This document shows, in pieces, positions 18,128 to 26,077 of a stretch of DNA of 43,076 nt. The stretch is from NCBI RefSeq assembly GCF_026183895.1, contig NZ_JAPFQI010000028.1:1-43076 (forward strand), given 5' to 3'. The stretch is from Sabulicella glaciei. Lineage in GTDB: Bacteria; Pseudomonadota; Alphaproteobacteria; Acetobacterales; Acetobacteraceae. A model generated the notes under the pieces. That model did not search any database and was not told where the DNA came from. It saw only the letters and a program-made list of their open reading frames with translations. The position numbers were made by a program, and so were the translations under genes. Each line of letters starts with the position of its first letter. Position 1 is the first letter of the stretch.

Positions 18128-19885
18128 TCAGGAGGCGATGCCGAGCTCCCGCGCCTTGATCTGCAGCGCGAGCACCTTCGAGTAGATGCGGCACTGCGCC
18201 AGCCCTCCCGCATGGAACCACAGGCCCGGCTGGCCGGTGGGGCGCCACATGCCGTGCAGCTCGCCCTCCTCGTCGAAGCCCCAGACGCGGCCTATCCGGT
18301 CCGCCACCGCATCGCCCAGGATCCGCCGCGCCGCCGCCGCCTGGCCCTCGTAGCCAGTGGCTAGCACGATCAGGTCGGCGGGCCGCACCGAGCCGTCCTT
18401 CATGGTGGCTCCCTCGGGCCCAAAACGGTCGATCTCCGCGTATTGGATCAGCCCGACACGGCCATCCACGACCAACTGGGAACAGCCGGCGTCGAAGTAA
18501 TAGCCGCCGCCGCGGCTTTGATACATGACCTGCCAGCCGGTGCCGTCCTCCCCGGAGGTCAGGCGGAAGCCCCGCCGCTCCAGTCCCTCCAGCAGCGCGC
18601 GGTCTGCCTCGCGGTTCCTTGCCGTCATCATCTGGTGCGCGCGGCGCAGGACCGGGAACGGGAAGGAGGTGGCGAGCACGTCCTTGTCTTCGAAGGAGAT
18701 GTCCTCGTCATAGAGCGCGTAGGGCGCCTGCGCCTCCTTCAGGCTGACGACGAGTGTGGGACTACGCTGGACCAGCGTGACCTCCGTCGCTCCTGATACC
18801 GAGAGATCCTGCGCCACGTCATGGCCCGACGTACCAGTGCCAACCACCAGCGCGCGCTTTCCCTTCCAGTCCAGCCCGCTGCCATAGCCGCCGGAATGCC
18901 GCACTGCGCCGCGGAACTCCTCAAGGCCTGGCAGGTCTGGCATGACCGGCGTGGTGCTGACGCCGTTGGCAAAGACGATGTGGCGCGGCCGCATGCGGCG
19001 CTCGCCGCCATCCGCGCGCCGCAGCAGCACATCCCAGCAGCCGGCTTCCTCGTCCCAGGTCCCGCTCGCAAGCTCGGTCCCGGTCCAGACGTTGAGCTCC
19101 ATCGCCTCGGCGTAGATCTCGAACCAGTTGGCCAGCATGTCCTTGGGAATGAAGACCGGCCAGGAGCGTGGGAAGGGCATGTAGGGCAGGTGGTTGACGC
19201 GCGTCTCGTTGTGCAGCGTCAGCGCGTGGTAGCGACGGCGCCAGCTGTCGCCGATCCGCGCCTCCCGGTCCACGACCAGCGTGTCCACGCCAAGCTGGGT
19301 CAGCCGGGCCGCAACGGACAGCCCGGCCTGCGCCGCGCCCACCACCAGCACGGCCGGATCGCGGTCGGCATAGGCGCGCGCCCTCTCGCGCCGGTCGAGC
19401 CAGTTCTCGCCGCCGAAGTTGCGCTTCCAGTCCACATCCTGCCAGCGCTGGCCATTGGCCGGGTCCTCGTGGCCGCGGATCTCATCCAGCGCGGTCATCA
19501 GGGTCCAGGCGCGTGGCTTTCCACCTTCATGGACCAGGCGCACCACGCCGTGGCACGGGCCGACCGAGGTTTCGAAGGTGAAGATCGCCTCGACCGCCTC
19601 CGTGCCCGCGCGGCTCACGCGCCGTGGCGGCGTGCGACCCTGCGCAAGCTTCATCTCGCGCGGCGCCATGCGTCCGAGCGCCGGCACCATCCGTTCCGCG
19701 ATGGATGCGGCACCCGAAACCGTGTGCAGGTCCCAGGCGAAGGCCAGGATGTCGCGCCAGTGGCATTCTTCGGCGAAGAGCGCCGCGAGGCGCGCGGCCT
19801 CGCCGGACGCCAATGCTGCCTCGAAATCGCCGAGCCAGGTGGTGGCTGCCGCCTTCTCCGAAGCGTCGGTCAGGATTCCGTCCAT
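18128..19885 (-). CDS. Flavin-containing monooxygenase with N-terminal NTF2-like domain
   Basis: A 585-residue fusion. Residues about 14-135 look like a SnoaL/NTF2-like cone (FEAALASGEAARLAALFAEECHWRD, ending WTLMTALDEIRG). Residues 175-580 are an FMO/Baeyer-Villiger-type flavoprotein, with an FAD dinucleotide motif VVGAAQAGLSVAARL (182-196; Ala replaces a Gly of GxGxxG) and a second NADPH site VVGTGTSGHDVAQDL. VLATGYEGQ marks the late FMO motif. It probably oxygenates a small organic substrate with NADPH. ATG 19885 is chosen because AAGGGGAA precedes it and the NTF2 domain follows. The upstream neighbours on this strand are a peptide-type binding protein and a GMC oxidoreductase. Confidence 0.9.
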   Translation of the reverse strand: MDGILTDASEKAAATTWLGDFEAALASGEAARLAALFAEECHWRDILAFAWDLHTVSGAASIAERMVPALGRMAPREMKLAQGRTPPRRVSRAGTEAVEAIFTFETSVGPCHGVVRLVHEGGKPRAWTLMTALDEIRGHEDPANGQRWQDVDWKRNFGGENWLDRRERARAYADRDPAVLVVGAAQAGLSVAARLTQLGVDTLVVDREARIGDSWRRRYHALTLHNETRVNHLPYMPFPRSWPVFIPKDMLANWFEIYAEAMELNVWTGTELASGTWDEEAGCWDVLLRRADGGERRMRPRHIVFANGVSTTPVMPDLPGLEEFRGAVRHSGGYGSGLDWKGKRALVVGTGTSGHDVAQDLSVSGATEVTLVQRSPTLVVSLKEAQAPYALYDEDISFEDKDVLATSFPFPVLRRAHQMMTARNREADRALLEGLERRGFRLTSGEDGTGWQVMYQSRGGGYYFDAGCSQLVVDGRVGLIQYAEIDRFGPEGATMKDGSVRPADLIVLATGYEGQAAAARRILGDAVADRIGRVWGFDEEGELHGMWRPTGQPGLWFHAGGLAQCRIYSKVLALQIKARELGIAS

Positions 19886-20011
19886 GGCGCCGTTCCCCTT
19901 TTCCGACTCATCGCCGGCCCGCCCGGGTGCCGTCAAGGCGCGGTCTTTCCCGCGCCCGGCGGTGCTCCGGGCACCAGTGACGGGAGGGCTGGGACCGCTT
20001 GGCGCGTGGCC

Positions 20012-21592
20012 TCAGGCCGGCCGGACACCCCAGAACTTGCTGAAGCCCGGCTGCAGGTCCCGCAATCCGCGCAGGGCCGTCTGCTGCTTGAATTGGCCGA
20101 GCGGGTAGTAGGGCACCTCCTCCATGCAGACGCGCTGGATGTCCTGGCAGATGGCCTGCTGCGCGGCGAGGTCGGGTGCGTCGAACCAGGCGTTGTACAG
20201 GGCCTCGAGCCGCGCGCTCTCGTTCCAGCCGGCATAGCCGGAGGCGCCCACGCCGCGGATCGAGATATGGGTCGCCGGGTTGATCCAGTCCGTGCCGGTC
20301 CAGCTCGTGACGAAGAGGCTCCAGCCGCCGCTTTCCACCGGGCCGCGATTGTTGCGGCGCTGGAGCATCGTGCCCCAATCCGTGGCGAGGTAGTCCAGGT
20401 TCACGCCGACGCGGCGAAGCATGTCGGCGGCCACGTCGCCCATGGCCCGCATGGTGACGTAGTCGGTCGGAACGAGCAGCACCACCTTCTCGCCCTTGTA
20501 GCCGGCCGCGACCAGATCCCGCTTCACGGCCTCGAAATCGGGCGGGTTGCGGAGCGGGTCCAGCGCCACCTCGCTCGCCATCGGCGTGCCGGGGCAGAAA
20601 AATCCGGTGGGCACGTGGTAGGAGGCGCGGTCGTCGCCCACGATGGCCTGCATGTAGGCGGGCTGATCGATGGCGCGCATCAGCACGCGCCGGATCTCGG
20701 GGTTGTTGAAGGGCGGCTGCGTGTGGTTCGGCCGCAGCATGCCGATGGTGCCGGTCTCCTCCTGCACCTGCAGGCGCACGCCGCGCGCGCGGGCGAGCAT
20801 CGGCTTCAGGTCGTGCGCCACCTGCTCGTACCAATCCTGCTCGCCTGCCATCAGCGCGCCGGCAGCCGTCGAGGCGTCCGGAATGGTGGTCCAGACCACG
20901 CGGTCGAAATGCGCCACCTTGGGGCCGGCGGTGCCGAGCGGCGGGCCGCCATCGCGCGGGCGGTAGCGGTCGAAGCGCGCATAGACGTTGCGCGAGCCCT
21001 GCAGCCGCTCGCCAGGGACGTAGCGGTAAGGACCGCTGCCGATCACCTCGGAAATCTGCGTGCCCGGATCGGTGCGGGCGATGCGCTCCGGCATGATGGC
21101 GGGCATCATGCTCGTGGACTTGCCCAGCGCATCCGCCAGCAGGGGAAAGGGCTTCTTCAGGCGGAAGACGATGGTGCGGTCATCGGGCGCGGAAAGCTCC
21201 TCGGTGGTGCGCATCAGGGCGCCGCCAAAGGCGTCGCGCGCGGCCCAGCGGCGGATGCTCGCCACGCAATCCCGCGCCAGCACCGGCTCGCCGTCGTGGA
21301 AGACCAACCCCTCGCGAAGGCGCATGGTCCAGCGCTTCCCGTCATCCTCCACGGTGTGGCCCTCAACCATCTGCGGGCGGGCGACGAAGTTCTCGTCATG
21401 CCCGTAGAGCGTGTCGAATACCATGAAGCCGTGGTTGCGGGTGACGTTGGCCGTGGTCCAGTGCGGATCCAGGAAGGCGAGGTCGATCTGCGGGATGAAG
21501 CGCAACGTGCGCGTCTGGCCGAAGGCGACGCCCGGTGCGGCGAGCGCGGCCCCAAAGGCGGCGGTGCCCTTCATCAGTGAGCGGCGATGCAT
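20012..21592 (-). CDS. ABC transporter peptide/nickel-type substrate-binding protein
   Basis: A 526-residue family 5 solute-binding protein (DppA/OppA-like). The twin-arginine-like signal (HRRSLMKGTAAFGAALAAP) precedes a mature form with LRFIPQIDLAFLDPHWTT, DDGKRWTMRLREGLVFHDGEPV (the family signature region) and VIGSGPYRYVPGERL. SD GGAGGG precedes ATG 21592. The DppBCDF permease and ATPase genes are not adjacent, so it is an orphan receptor or works with distant components. It lies 84 bases after a GMC oxidoreductase gene and 126 bases before the FMO, so the three may be one catabolic transcription unit. Ligand unknown. Confidence 0.94.
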   Translation of the reverse strand: MHRRSLMKGTAAFGAALAAPGVAFGQTRTLRFIPQIDLAFLDPHWTTANVTRNHGFMVFDTLYGHDENFVARPQMVEGHTVEDDGKRWTMRLREGLVFHDGEPVLARDCVASIRRWAARDAFGGALMRTTEELSAPDDRTIVFRLKKPFPLLADALGKSTSMMPAIMPERIARTDPGTQISEVIGSGPYRYVPGERLQGSRNVYARFDRYRPRDGGPPLGTAGPKVAHFDRVVWTTIPDASTAAGALMAGEQDWYEQVAHDLKPMLARARGVRLQVQEETGTIGMLRPNHTQPPFNNPEIRRVLMRAIDQPAYMQAIVGDDRASYHVPTGFFCPGTPMASEVALDPLRNPPDFEAVKRDLVAAGYKGEKVVLLVPTDYVTMRAMGDVAADMLRRVGVNLDYLATDWGTMLQRRNNRGPVESGGWSLFVTSWTGTDWINPATHISIRGVGASGYAGWNESARLEALYNAWFDAPDLAAQQAICQDIQRVCMEEVPYYPLGQFKQQTALRGLRDLQPGFSKFWGVRPA

Positions 21593-21676
21593 TCGTTCAG
21601 CCCTCCGGAAAAGCTTGTGCCGCGGAGCCTATCCCGGCTCGAAGCGCCGGCGCCAACGCTTTCGGGCACGCCCCGC

Positions 21677-23275
21677 TCAGGCCCAGCGCGCCGCGATCAT
21701 CGAGGCGGCCTTCTCGGCGATCATGATGGTCGCGGCATTGGTGTTGCCGTTGATGTGGGCCGGCATGATGGAGGCATCCGCCACGCGCAGCCCATCCACC
21801 CCGCGCAGGCGGAGTTCGGGATCAACCACGGAATCCGGATCCCCGCCCATGCGGCAGGTGCCGACGAAGTGATGCGTGGTGTTCGAGACGGCGCGAATGC
21901 TCTCGATCAGCCCCGCATCCTCGTCGCCCTCGGGACCGGGCACCATCTCGCGCTCGATGTGGGGCGCGAGGACCGGGCCCAGCAGCACATGGCGGATGCG
22001 GCGGATGCCGCGGAGCAGCACGGGCAGATCGGCCGGGTTGCTGAGGTAGCGCGGCGCGATGAGGGGAGCGGCGCGCGGGTCGGAGGAACGGAGGCGAACC
22101 GTGCCATGGCTGCTCGGGCGCCCCTGGCGGATGGTGACGGTGAAGCCTTCGCGCTCGGGCCAGCGGCCGCGCGCGGGCATGAGGCCGATGGCCATGCCCA
22201 GCTGCATGTCGGGAATTTCCAGATCGTCGCTGGAGCGGAAGAAGCCGCCGGTGGAAAAGGGCGTGTTCGCGATGATGCCGCGTCCGGACAGCGCATAGTC
22301 CAGCAGCGCCTTCGCGCCGCGCAACGGCCTCGTGTGCGCGTAGGCGGTCACCGGGCCACGGCAGGCGTAGTGCATGCGGTAGGAAAGGTGGTCGAGCAAG
22401 TTGCCGCCCACCGCGGGGCGGTCCAGCAGCACGGAAATGCCCTGCTGCATCAGATGCTCCGCGGGGCCGATGCCGGACAGCATCAGGAGCTTGGGCGAGT
22501 TGAAGACGCCGGCGGCCAGCACCGTCTCCCTGGCCACTTCGATCCGCATCGGCTCGCCGTCCCGCAGGATCTCGGCGCCGGTGACGCGGCCATCCCGCAG
22601 GACCAGCCGCAGCACCTTGGCGCGGGTCAGCACCGAAAGGTTGGGCCGGCTCATGGCCGGTCGCAGATAGGCGCTGGCGGTGCTCCATCTTCGGCCACGG
22701 CGGGTGGTCAGGTCGTAATGCCCGAAGCCTTCCTGGCTGACCCCGTTGAAATCCACGTGCACCGGGTAGCCCTCGGCCGCCGCGGCGGCGAGGAAGGCCT
22801 CGCAGATCGGGGGAACCGGGCGGCCCAGGCTGACATGAAGCGGCCCATCGTCACCGTGGAACTCGTCGGCGCCGCGCTCGCTCCGCTCCGCCTTGCGGAA
22901 GAAGGGCAGGATCTCGTCATAGGACCAGCCGGTGCATCCACGCTGCCGCCAGTCGTCGAAGTCGCGGGGATGGCCGCGGATGTAGATCATGCCGTTGATG
23001 GAGCTGGAGCCGCCCAAAACCTTTCCGCGGGCGCAAAAGACGGTCCGGTTGTTCAGTTCCGGCTCCGGCTCGCTCTGGTAGTTCCAATTGTGCTGCGGGG
23101 CCTCCACGTTGCGCCCGACCGCGGCGGGGACGAGAAGCAGCGGGTCGCTGTCCTTGCCGCCAGCCTCCAGCAGCACCACACGGACGCCCGGATTCTCCGA
23201 AAGGCGGCCCGCCAGCACGCATCCGGCCGACCCGGCGCCGATCACCAGGAAGTCGCACTCAAGGGCGTTCTTCAT
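21677..23275 (-). CDS. GMC-family FAD oxidoreductase (choline dehydrogenase-like)
   Basis: A 532-residue flavoprotein. FAD-binding GAGSAGCVLAGRL starts near residue 13, with LLEAGG about 35. The GMC signature 1 is ARGKVLGGSSSINGMIYIRG, signature 2 GVFNSPKLLMLSGIGPAEHL. The C-terminal active site has THHFVGTCRMG (His) and HINGNTNAATIMIAEKAA (His and Asn pair). These match the alcohol/choline dehydrogenase branch, which oxidises an alcohol to an aldehyde or ketone. I take ATG 23275 because the Rossmann fold begins ten residues later; an ATG six codons upstream at 23293 is possible and would leave only three bases after the kinase stop. The substrate cannot be told; no betaine aldehyde dehydrogenase is nearby. 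Confidence 0.92.
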   Translation of the reverse strand: MKNALECDFLVIGAGSAGCVLAGRLSENPGVRVVLLEAGGKDSDPLLLVPAAVGRNVEAPQHNWNYQSEPEPELNNRTVFCARGKVLGGSSSINGMIYIRGHPRDFDDWRQRGCTGWSYDEILPFFRKAERSERGADEFHGDDGPLHVSLGRPVPPICEAFLAAAAAEGYPVHVDFNGVSQEGFGHYDLTTRRGRRWSTASAYLRPAMSRPNLSVLTRAKVLRLVLRDGRVTGAEILRDGEPMRIEVARETVLAAGVFNSPKLLMLSGIGPAEHLMQQGISVLLDRPAVGGNLLDHLSYRMHYACRGPVTAYAHTRPLRGAKALLDYALSGRGIIANTPFSTGGFFRSSDDLEIPDMQLGMAIGLMPARGRWPEREGFTVTIRQGRPSSHGTVRLRSSDPRAAPLIAPRYLSNPADLPVLLRGIRRIRHVLLGPVLAPHIEREMVPGPEGDEDAGLIESIRAVSNTTHHFVGTCRMGGDPDSVVDPELRLRGVDGLRVADASIMPAHINGNTNAATIMIAEKAASMIAARWA

Positions 23276-23296
23276 CAGCACCGAGCCTCTCACACG

Positions 23297-25147
23297 CTAG
23301 CGTGGCCCGGGGACGCGCTTGGCGCGGAGCGGGGCGACGGCGTCGAGGGGCAACTGCGCCTCGCAAAGGAGCCCCTGAGGCTCCCAGTGCCGCTGCACCT
23401 TGCCGCCCAACTGGTCCGCCAGCGTCGCCTGGATCACCCGCGTCCCAAACCCGTCGCGCGCGGGCGGCCCGGCGGGCGACGGCCCTCCCCTCTCCTCCCA
23501 TGTCAGGGCGAGGAGGTCTGCTGCCTCATCCACCTCCCAGCGCAGCCGCACCTGCCCGCTTGGCCCGGACAGCGCGCCATACTTGGTCGCGTTGGTGGCC
23601 AACTCGTGCAGCGCCATCGCGAGAGCCTGCGTCGCCGAAGGGTCGAGCTGCAGTTCAGGACCCTCCAGCAGCACGCGGGACGCCTCGCCACCTCGCGATG
23701 CGTCGTGGGGCGAGAAGGCGTCAAGCTCGGCCTGGGCAAGTGCGCGCAGGTCTGCTCCCGCCCAGCGGCCTTCGGCCAGCACCGTATGCGCTCGGGCGAG
23801 GGCCTCCACGCGCCCCTCGATCGAAGCCGCGAAGGCGGCCGGGTCCGCCTTCGACGTCAGGCGCACAGCGGCCAGGACGACCGCAAGCGCATTCTTGGCC
23901 CGATGGTCGAGCTCCCGCGCCAGGAGCCGCTGCTTCTCTTCAGCCTCCCTGCGTTCGGTGAGGTCCAGCGCGACGCCCAGCACGCGGAGCGGCGCACCCG
24001 TCTCGGCATCACGCAGGATGCTGCCGCGGCCACCGATCCAGCGGAGCGACTGGTCGGACCAGCGGCGGTAGCGGAACTCGATCGCCCAGCTTCGGCTTCC
24101 GCTCGCGAGCGACTCCTGCAGCATGACCTGCACACCCTCCCGGTCGTCGGGGTGGATGCCACTGCTCCAGGTCTCGAAGGTGACCGGGACGGAAGGATCC
24201 GTTCCATGGATCCGGTGGCAGCTTTCCGACCAGTGGAGATGACCGGTCACCACATCCCAATCCCAGGAGCCGACCCCTCCCGCCTCCTGTGCGAGGCGGA
24301 GACGCCGCTCGCTCTCGCGCAAGGCCTCCTCGGCGGTCTTCCGATCCGTCACGTCGATGGAGACGCCGGTGACACGCAGGGCGATCCTGGACAGGGGGTC
24401 GCGCGTGATCTCGCCGCGGGCGAGGACCCACCGGTCGCCCTCGCCGGCGCGCGGAACGCGGAACTCGTCGCTGTAGGAGCGGAGCGCCGGATCGTGAAGC
24501 GCCTGGAAGAGCCGCGCGAGTACCCGCTCCCGATCCTCGGGATGGAGGGCGGCGGAGAACATGTCGAGGCTGGGTTCCGTCACCTCGGGCGGGATGCTCC
24601 AGATCCGGCGGTAGACATCGGACCAGAAGACCTTTCCCGTCCGGAGATCCCAGTCCCAAAGCCCGACATCCCCCGCCTCCTGCGCGAGGCGCAGGCGCTC
24701 CTCGCTTTCCTGGAGAGCCATGACCGCCAGGCGCTCCTTCGTTCGGTCACGAAAGGCGACCCCCAGTCCGCGCGCCGTGGGAAAGACTGTCACCTCCAGC
24801 CAGCGTCCGGGATGCACGACGCCCCCCATCTCCACCCGGACCGGACGACCCGATGCCATGGCGGAGCGCAGAAGCGCCTCGAGCGTGCTTTCGCGGGCGC
24901 CGGGAAGCACGTCGAAGATCGAGCCGCCCAATGCCCGGTCCGCCGAGATCCCGTAGTACCGCTCGCAATTGGCGTTGAAGGACAGGAAGCGAAATTCCCG
25001 GTCCAACTCGTAGGCATTGTCGCCGACGGCCTGGAAAAGCGCCTCGCTGGACAAGGCCTCTCCCTCGCTGGGGCGGGAGGATGCACGGCTCCAAAGGTCC
25101 TGGCGTGGCGCACGAGGGCTTTCGGATGTCCGCATCTCCCTGGCCAT
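23297..25147 (-). CDS. PAS-PAS-PAS HWE-family sensor histidine kinase
   Basis: A 616-residue cytoplasmic kinase without membrane segments. Three PAS/PAC units lie at about 35-140, 155-270 and 288-400; the last two share a duplicated opening (RLRLAQEAG followed by VGLWDWD or VGSWDWD). The dimerisation helix has phosphoacceptor H415 in RELDHRAKNALAVV. The HWE features are the ATPase N-box HELATNATKYGALS and the WEE triplet in LTWEERGG. No response regulator gene is adjacent, so it is an orphan kinase; HWE kinases commonly feed PhyR or single-domain receivers. SD AAGGAG precedes ATG 25147. It lies directly upstream of the GMC gene (stop at 23297). Confidence 0.93.
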   Translation of the reverse strand: MAREMRTSESPRAPRQDLWSRASSRPSEGEALSSEALFQAVGDNAYELDREFRFLSFNANCERYYGISADRALGGSIFDVLPGARESTLEALLRSAMASGRPVRVEMGGVVHPGRWLEVTVFPTARGLGVAFRDRTKERLAVMALQESEERLRLAQEAGDVGLWDWDLRTGKVFWSDVYRRIWSIPPEVTEPSLDMFSAALHPEDRERVLARLFQALHDPALRSYSDEFRVPRAGEGDRWVLARGEITRDPLSRIALRVTGVSIDVTDRKTAEEALRESERRLRLAQEAGGVGSWDWDVVTGHLHWSESCHRIHGTDPSVPVTFETWSSGIHPDDREGVQVMLQESLASGSRSWAIEFRYRRWSDQSLRWIGGRGSILRDAETGAPLRVLGVALDLTERREAEEKQRLLARELDHRAKNALAVVLAAVRLTSKADPAAFAASIEGRVEALARAHTVLAEGRWAGADLRALAQAELDAFSPHDASRGGEASRVLLEGPELQLDPSATQALAMALHELATNATKYGALSGPSGQVRLRWEVDEAADLLALTWEERGGPSPAGPPARDGFGTRVIQATLADQLGGKVQRHWEPQGLLCEAQLPLDAVAPLRAKRVPGPR

Positions 25148-25499
25148 GGAACCGGCGCTCCTTCGGTTTCGGGCAGTATGGGCTGTTTTGTCGGAGTCTA
25201 CACAAGCGCCAGCGCATCCCTGATCGAAGCTCGGCCTCCGGCGGCCGGGCCGCGAGGCGCTTCCAAGATGCCGCGCGGCGGATGGGCGCGGTGCAGGATC
25301 GAGCGGAGTCGTCTGCGGGCTCAGGAAACCAGACGCCTCGGCCTGCGCGGCGGCGGGAGCAACGCGCTTGATGGTCGTCGGAGAAACCTCCGCGAGCTCT
25401 CAGGCAGATCTCATCCCTGAGCGGTTTGCGTCGATGGGCACGACATCGAGATGGGCGAGACCAGCGGCCACCGCCCTGGCGGCCGCTGGGACGAATACG
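25148..25499. other. Intergenic region upstream of HWE kinase, no gene seen
   Basis: This gap of 352 bases between the kinase start and the HU stop (both minus strand) shows no convincing coding frame. It should hold the promoter of the kinase and, near 25461-25489, the hairpin ending the HU transcript. Confidence 0.5.
25461..25489 (-). terminator. Hairpin downstream of HU gene
   Basis: CCAGCGGCC (25461-25469) and GGCCGCTGG (25481-25489) form a perfect nine-base stem with an eleven-base loop, ten bases after the HU stop codon in the direction of transcription. Likely terminator; no T-run. Confidence 0.5.
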
Positions 25500-25811
25500 T
25501 CAGCCCTTGGCGGCCTTGCGCTTGGCCTTCTTGAGCCCCGCCATGGCGTCCGTCTTGAGCGACACCGAGGGGCGGAACTTGATCGCCGCACCGGCCTTGA
25601 TCTTGATCTTTTCCTGCGTGCGCGGGTTGAAGCCCGAGCGCGCGGCACGCTCACGCACCGTCAGCGAGCCGATCTCCGGCAAGGCCAGGCGGCCCTCCTT
25701 CACCAGCTCGTCGCGCAGCGCCCCCAGGATCTCGCCGGCCAGGCGAGTGGCGGCGACCCCGCTGATCTCGACGTTGGCCTTGATCGTCTCGACAATAAGC
25801 GCCTTCGACAT
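25500..25811 (-). CDS. HU/IHF-family DNA-binding protein
   Basis: A 103-residue nucleoid protein of the HU/IHF fold. The dimerisation helices are MSKALIVETIKANVEISG and AATRLAGEILGALRDEL. The beta-arm region reads LPEIGSLTVRERAARSGFNPRTQEKIKI, with the conserved GFNPRT... NPQT-like tip, followed by KIKAGAAIKFRPS. The C terminus has a lysine-rich extension (KKAKRKAAKG) absent from short HU. ATG 25811 is chosen because GGAAGGG lies about nine bases upstream and the HU fold begins there. It is more divergent than a housekeeping HU and may be an accessory copy. Confidence 0.92.
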   Translation of the reverse strand: MSKALIVETIKANVEISGVAATRLAGEILGALRDELVKEGRLALPEIGSLTVRERAARSGFNPRTQEKIKIKAGAAIKFRPSVSLKTDAMAGLKKAKRKAAKG

Positions 25812-25861
25812 GGTTTCATCCCTTCCAAAATCACTCGCTCGGCGAGCACCTTCGGTTGAAG

Positions 25862-25881
25862 CCCAATCCGCAGTGATTGGG
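25862..25881 (-). promoter_or_regulatory. Inverted repeat in the upstream region of the HU gene
   Basis: CCCAATC (25862-25868), spacer CGCAGT, GATTGGG (25875-25881) are a perfect 7-6-7 palindrome 51 bases upstream of the HU start codon. A second small one, GCTCG-G-CGAGC, follows between it and the start. They could be an operator or a 5' UTR hairpin affecting HU expression. Confidence 0.35.
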
Positions 25882-26077
25882 AATGCCTCTTCGCGCGCAG
25901 GATGCAAATGAAGGCGCAGCAGCACTGCGTCGGCAAGCACGTGAAGGCGGGTCGCACGGGATAGCGCCCGCCCACGAGCCGGAGGACTCCGCATCGCAGG
26001 CAGGAGCATGGACCCTTCTCGCCACCAGGGGTCGGTGGCGGCGGGGACCTAGCGGCATCCCGCGCCGCAGCTCCGGA

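Noticed and set aside
18821-21580. Long plus-strand open frame (about 919 codons)
   Set aside because: Complement of the FMO and binding-protein genes, with low-complexity Arg/Ala/Gly/His composition typical of shadow frames.
21587-25420. Very long plus-strand open frame (about 1277 codons)
   Set aside because: It is antisense to the binding protein, GMC and kinase genes, has no domain I recognise, and GC-rich DNA leaves complementary frames open; the minus-strand genes have clear motifs.
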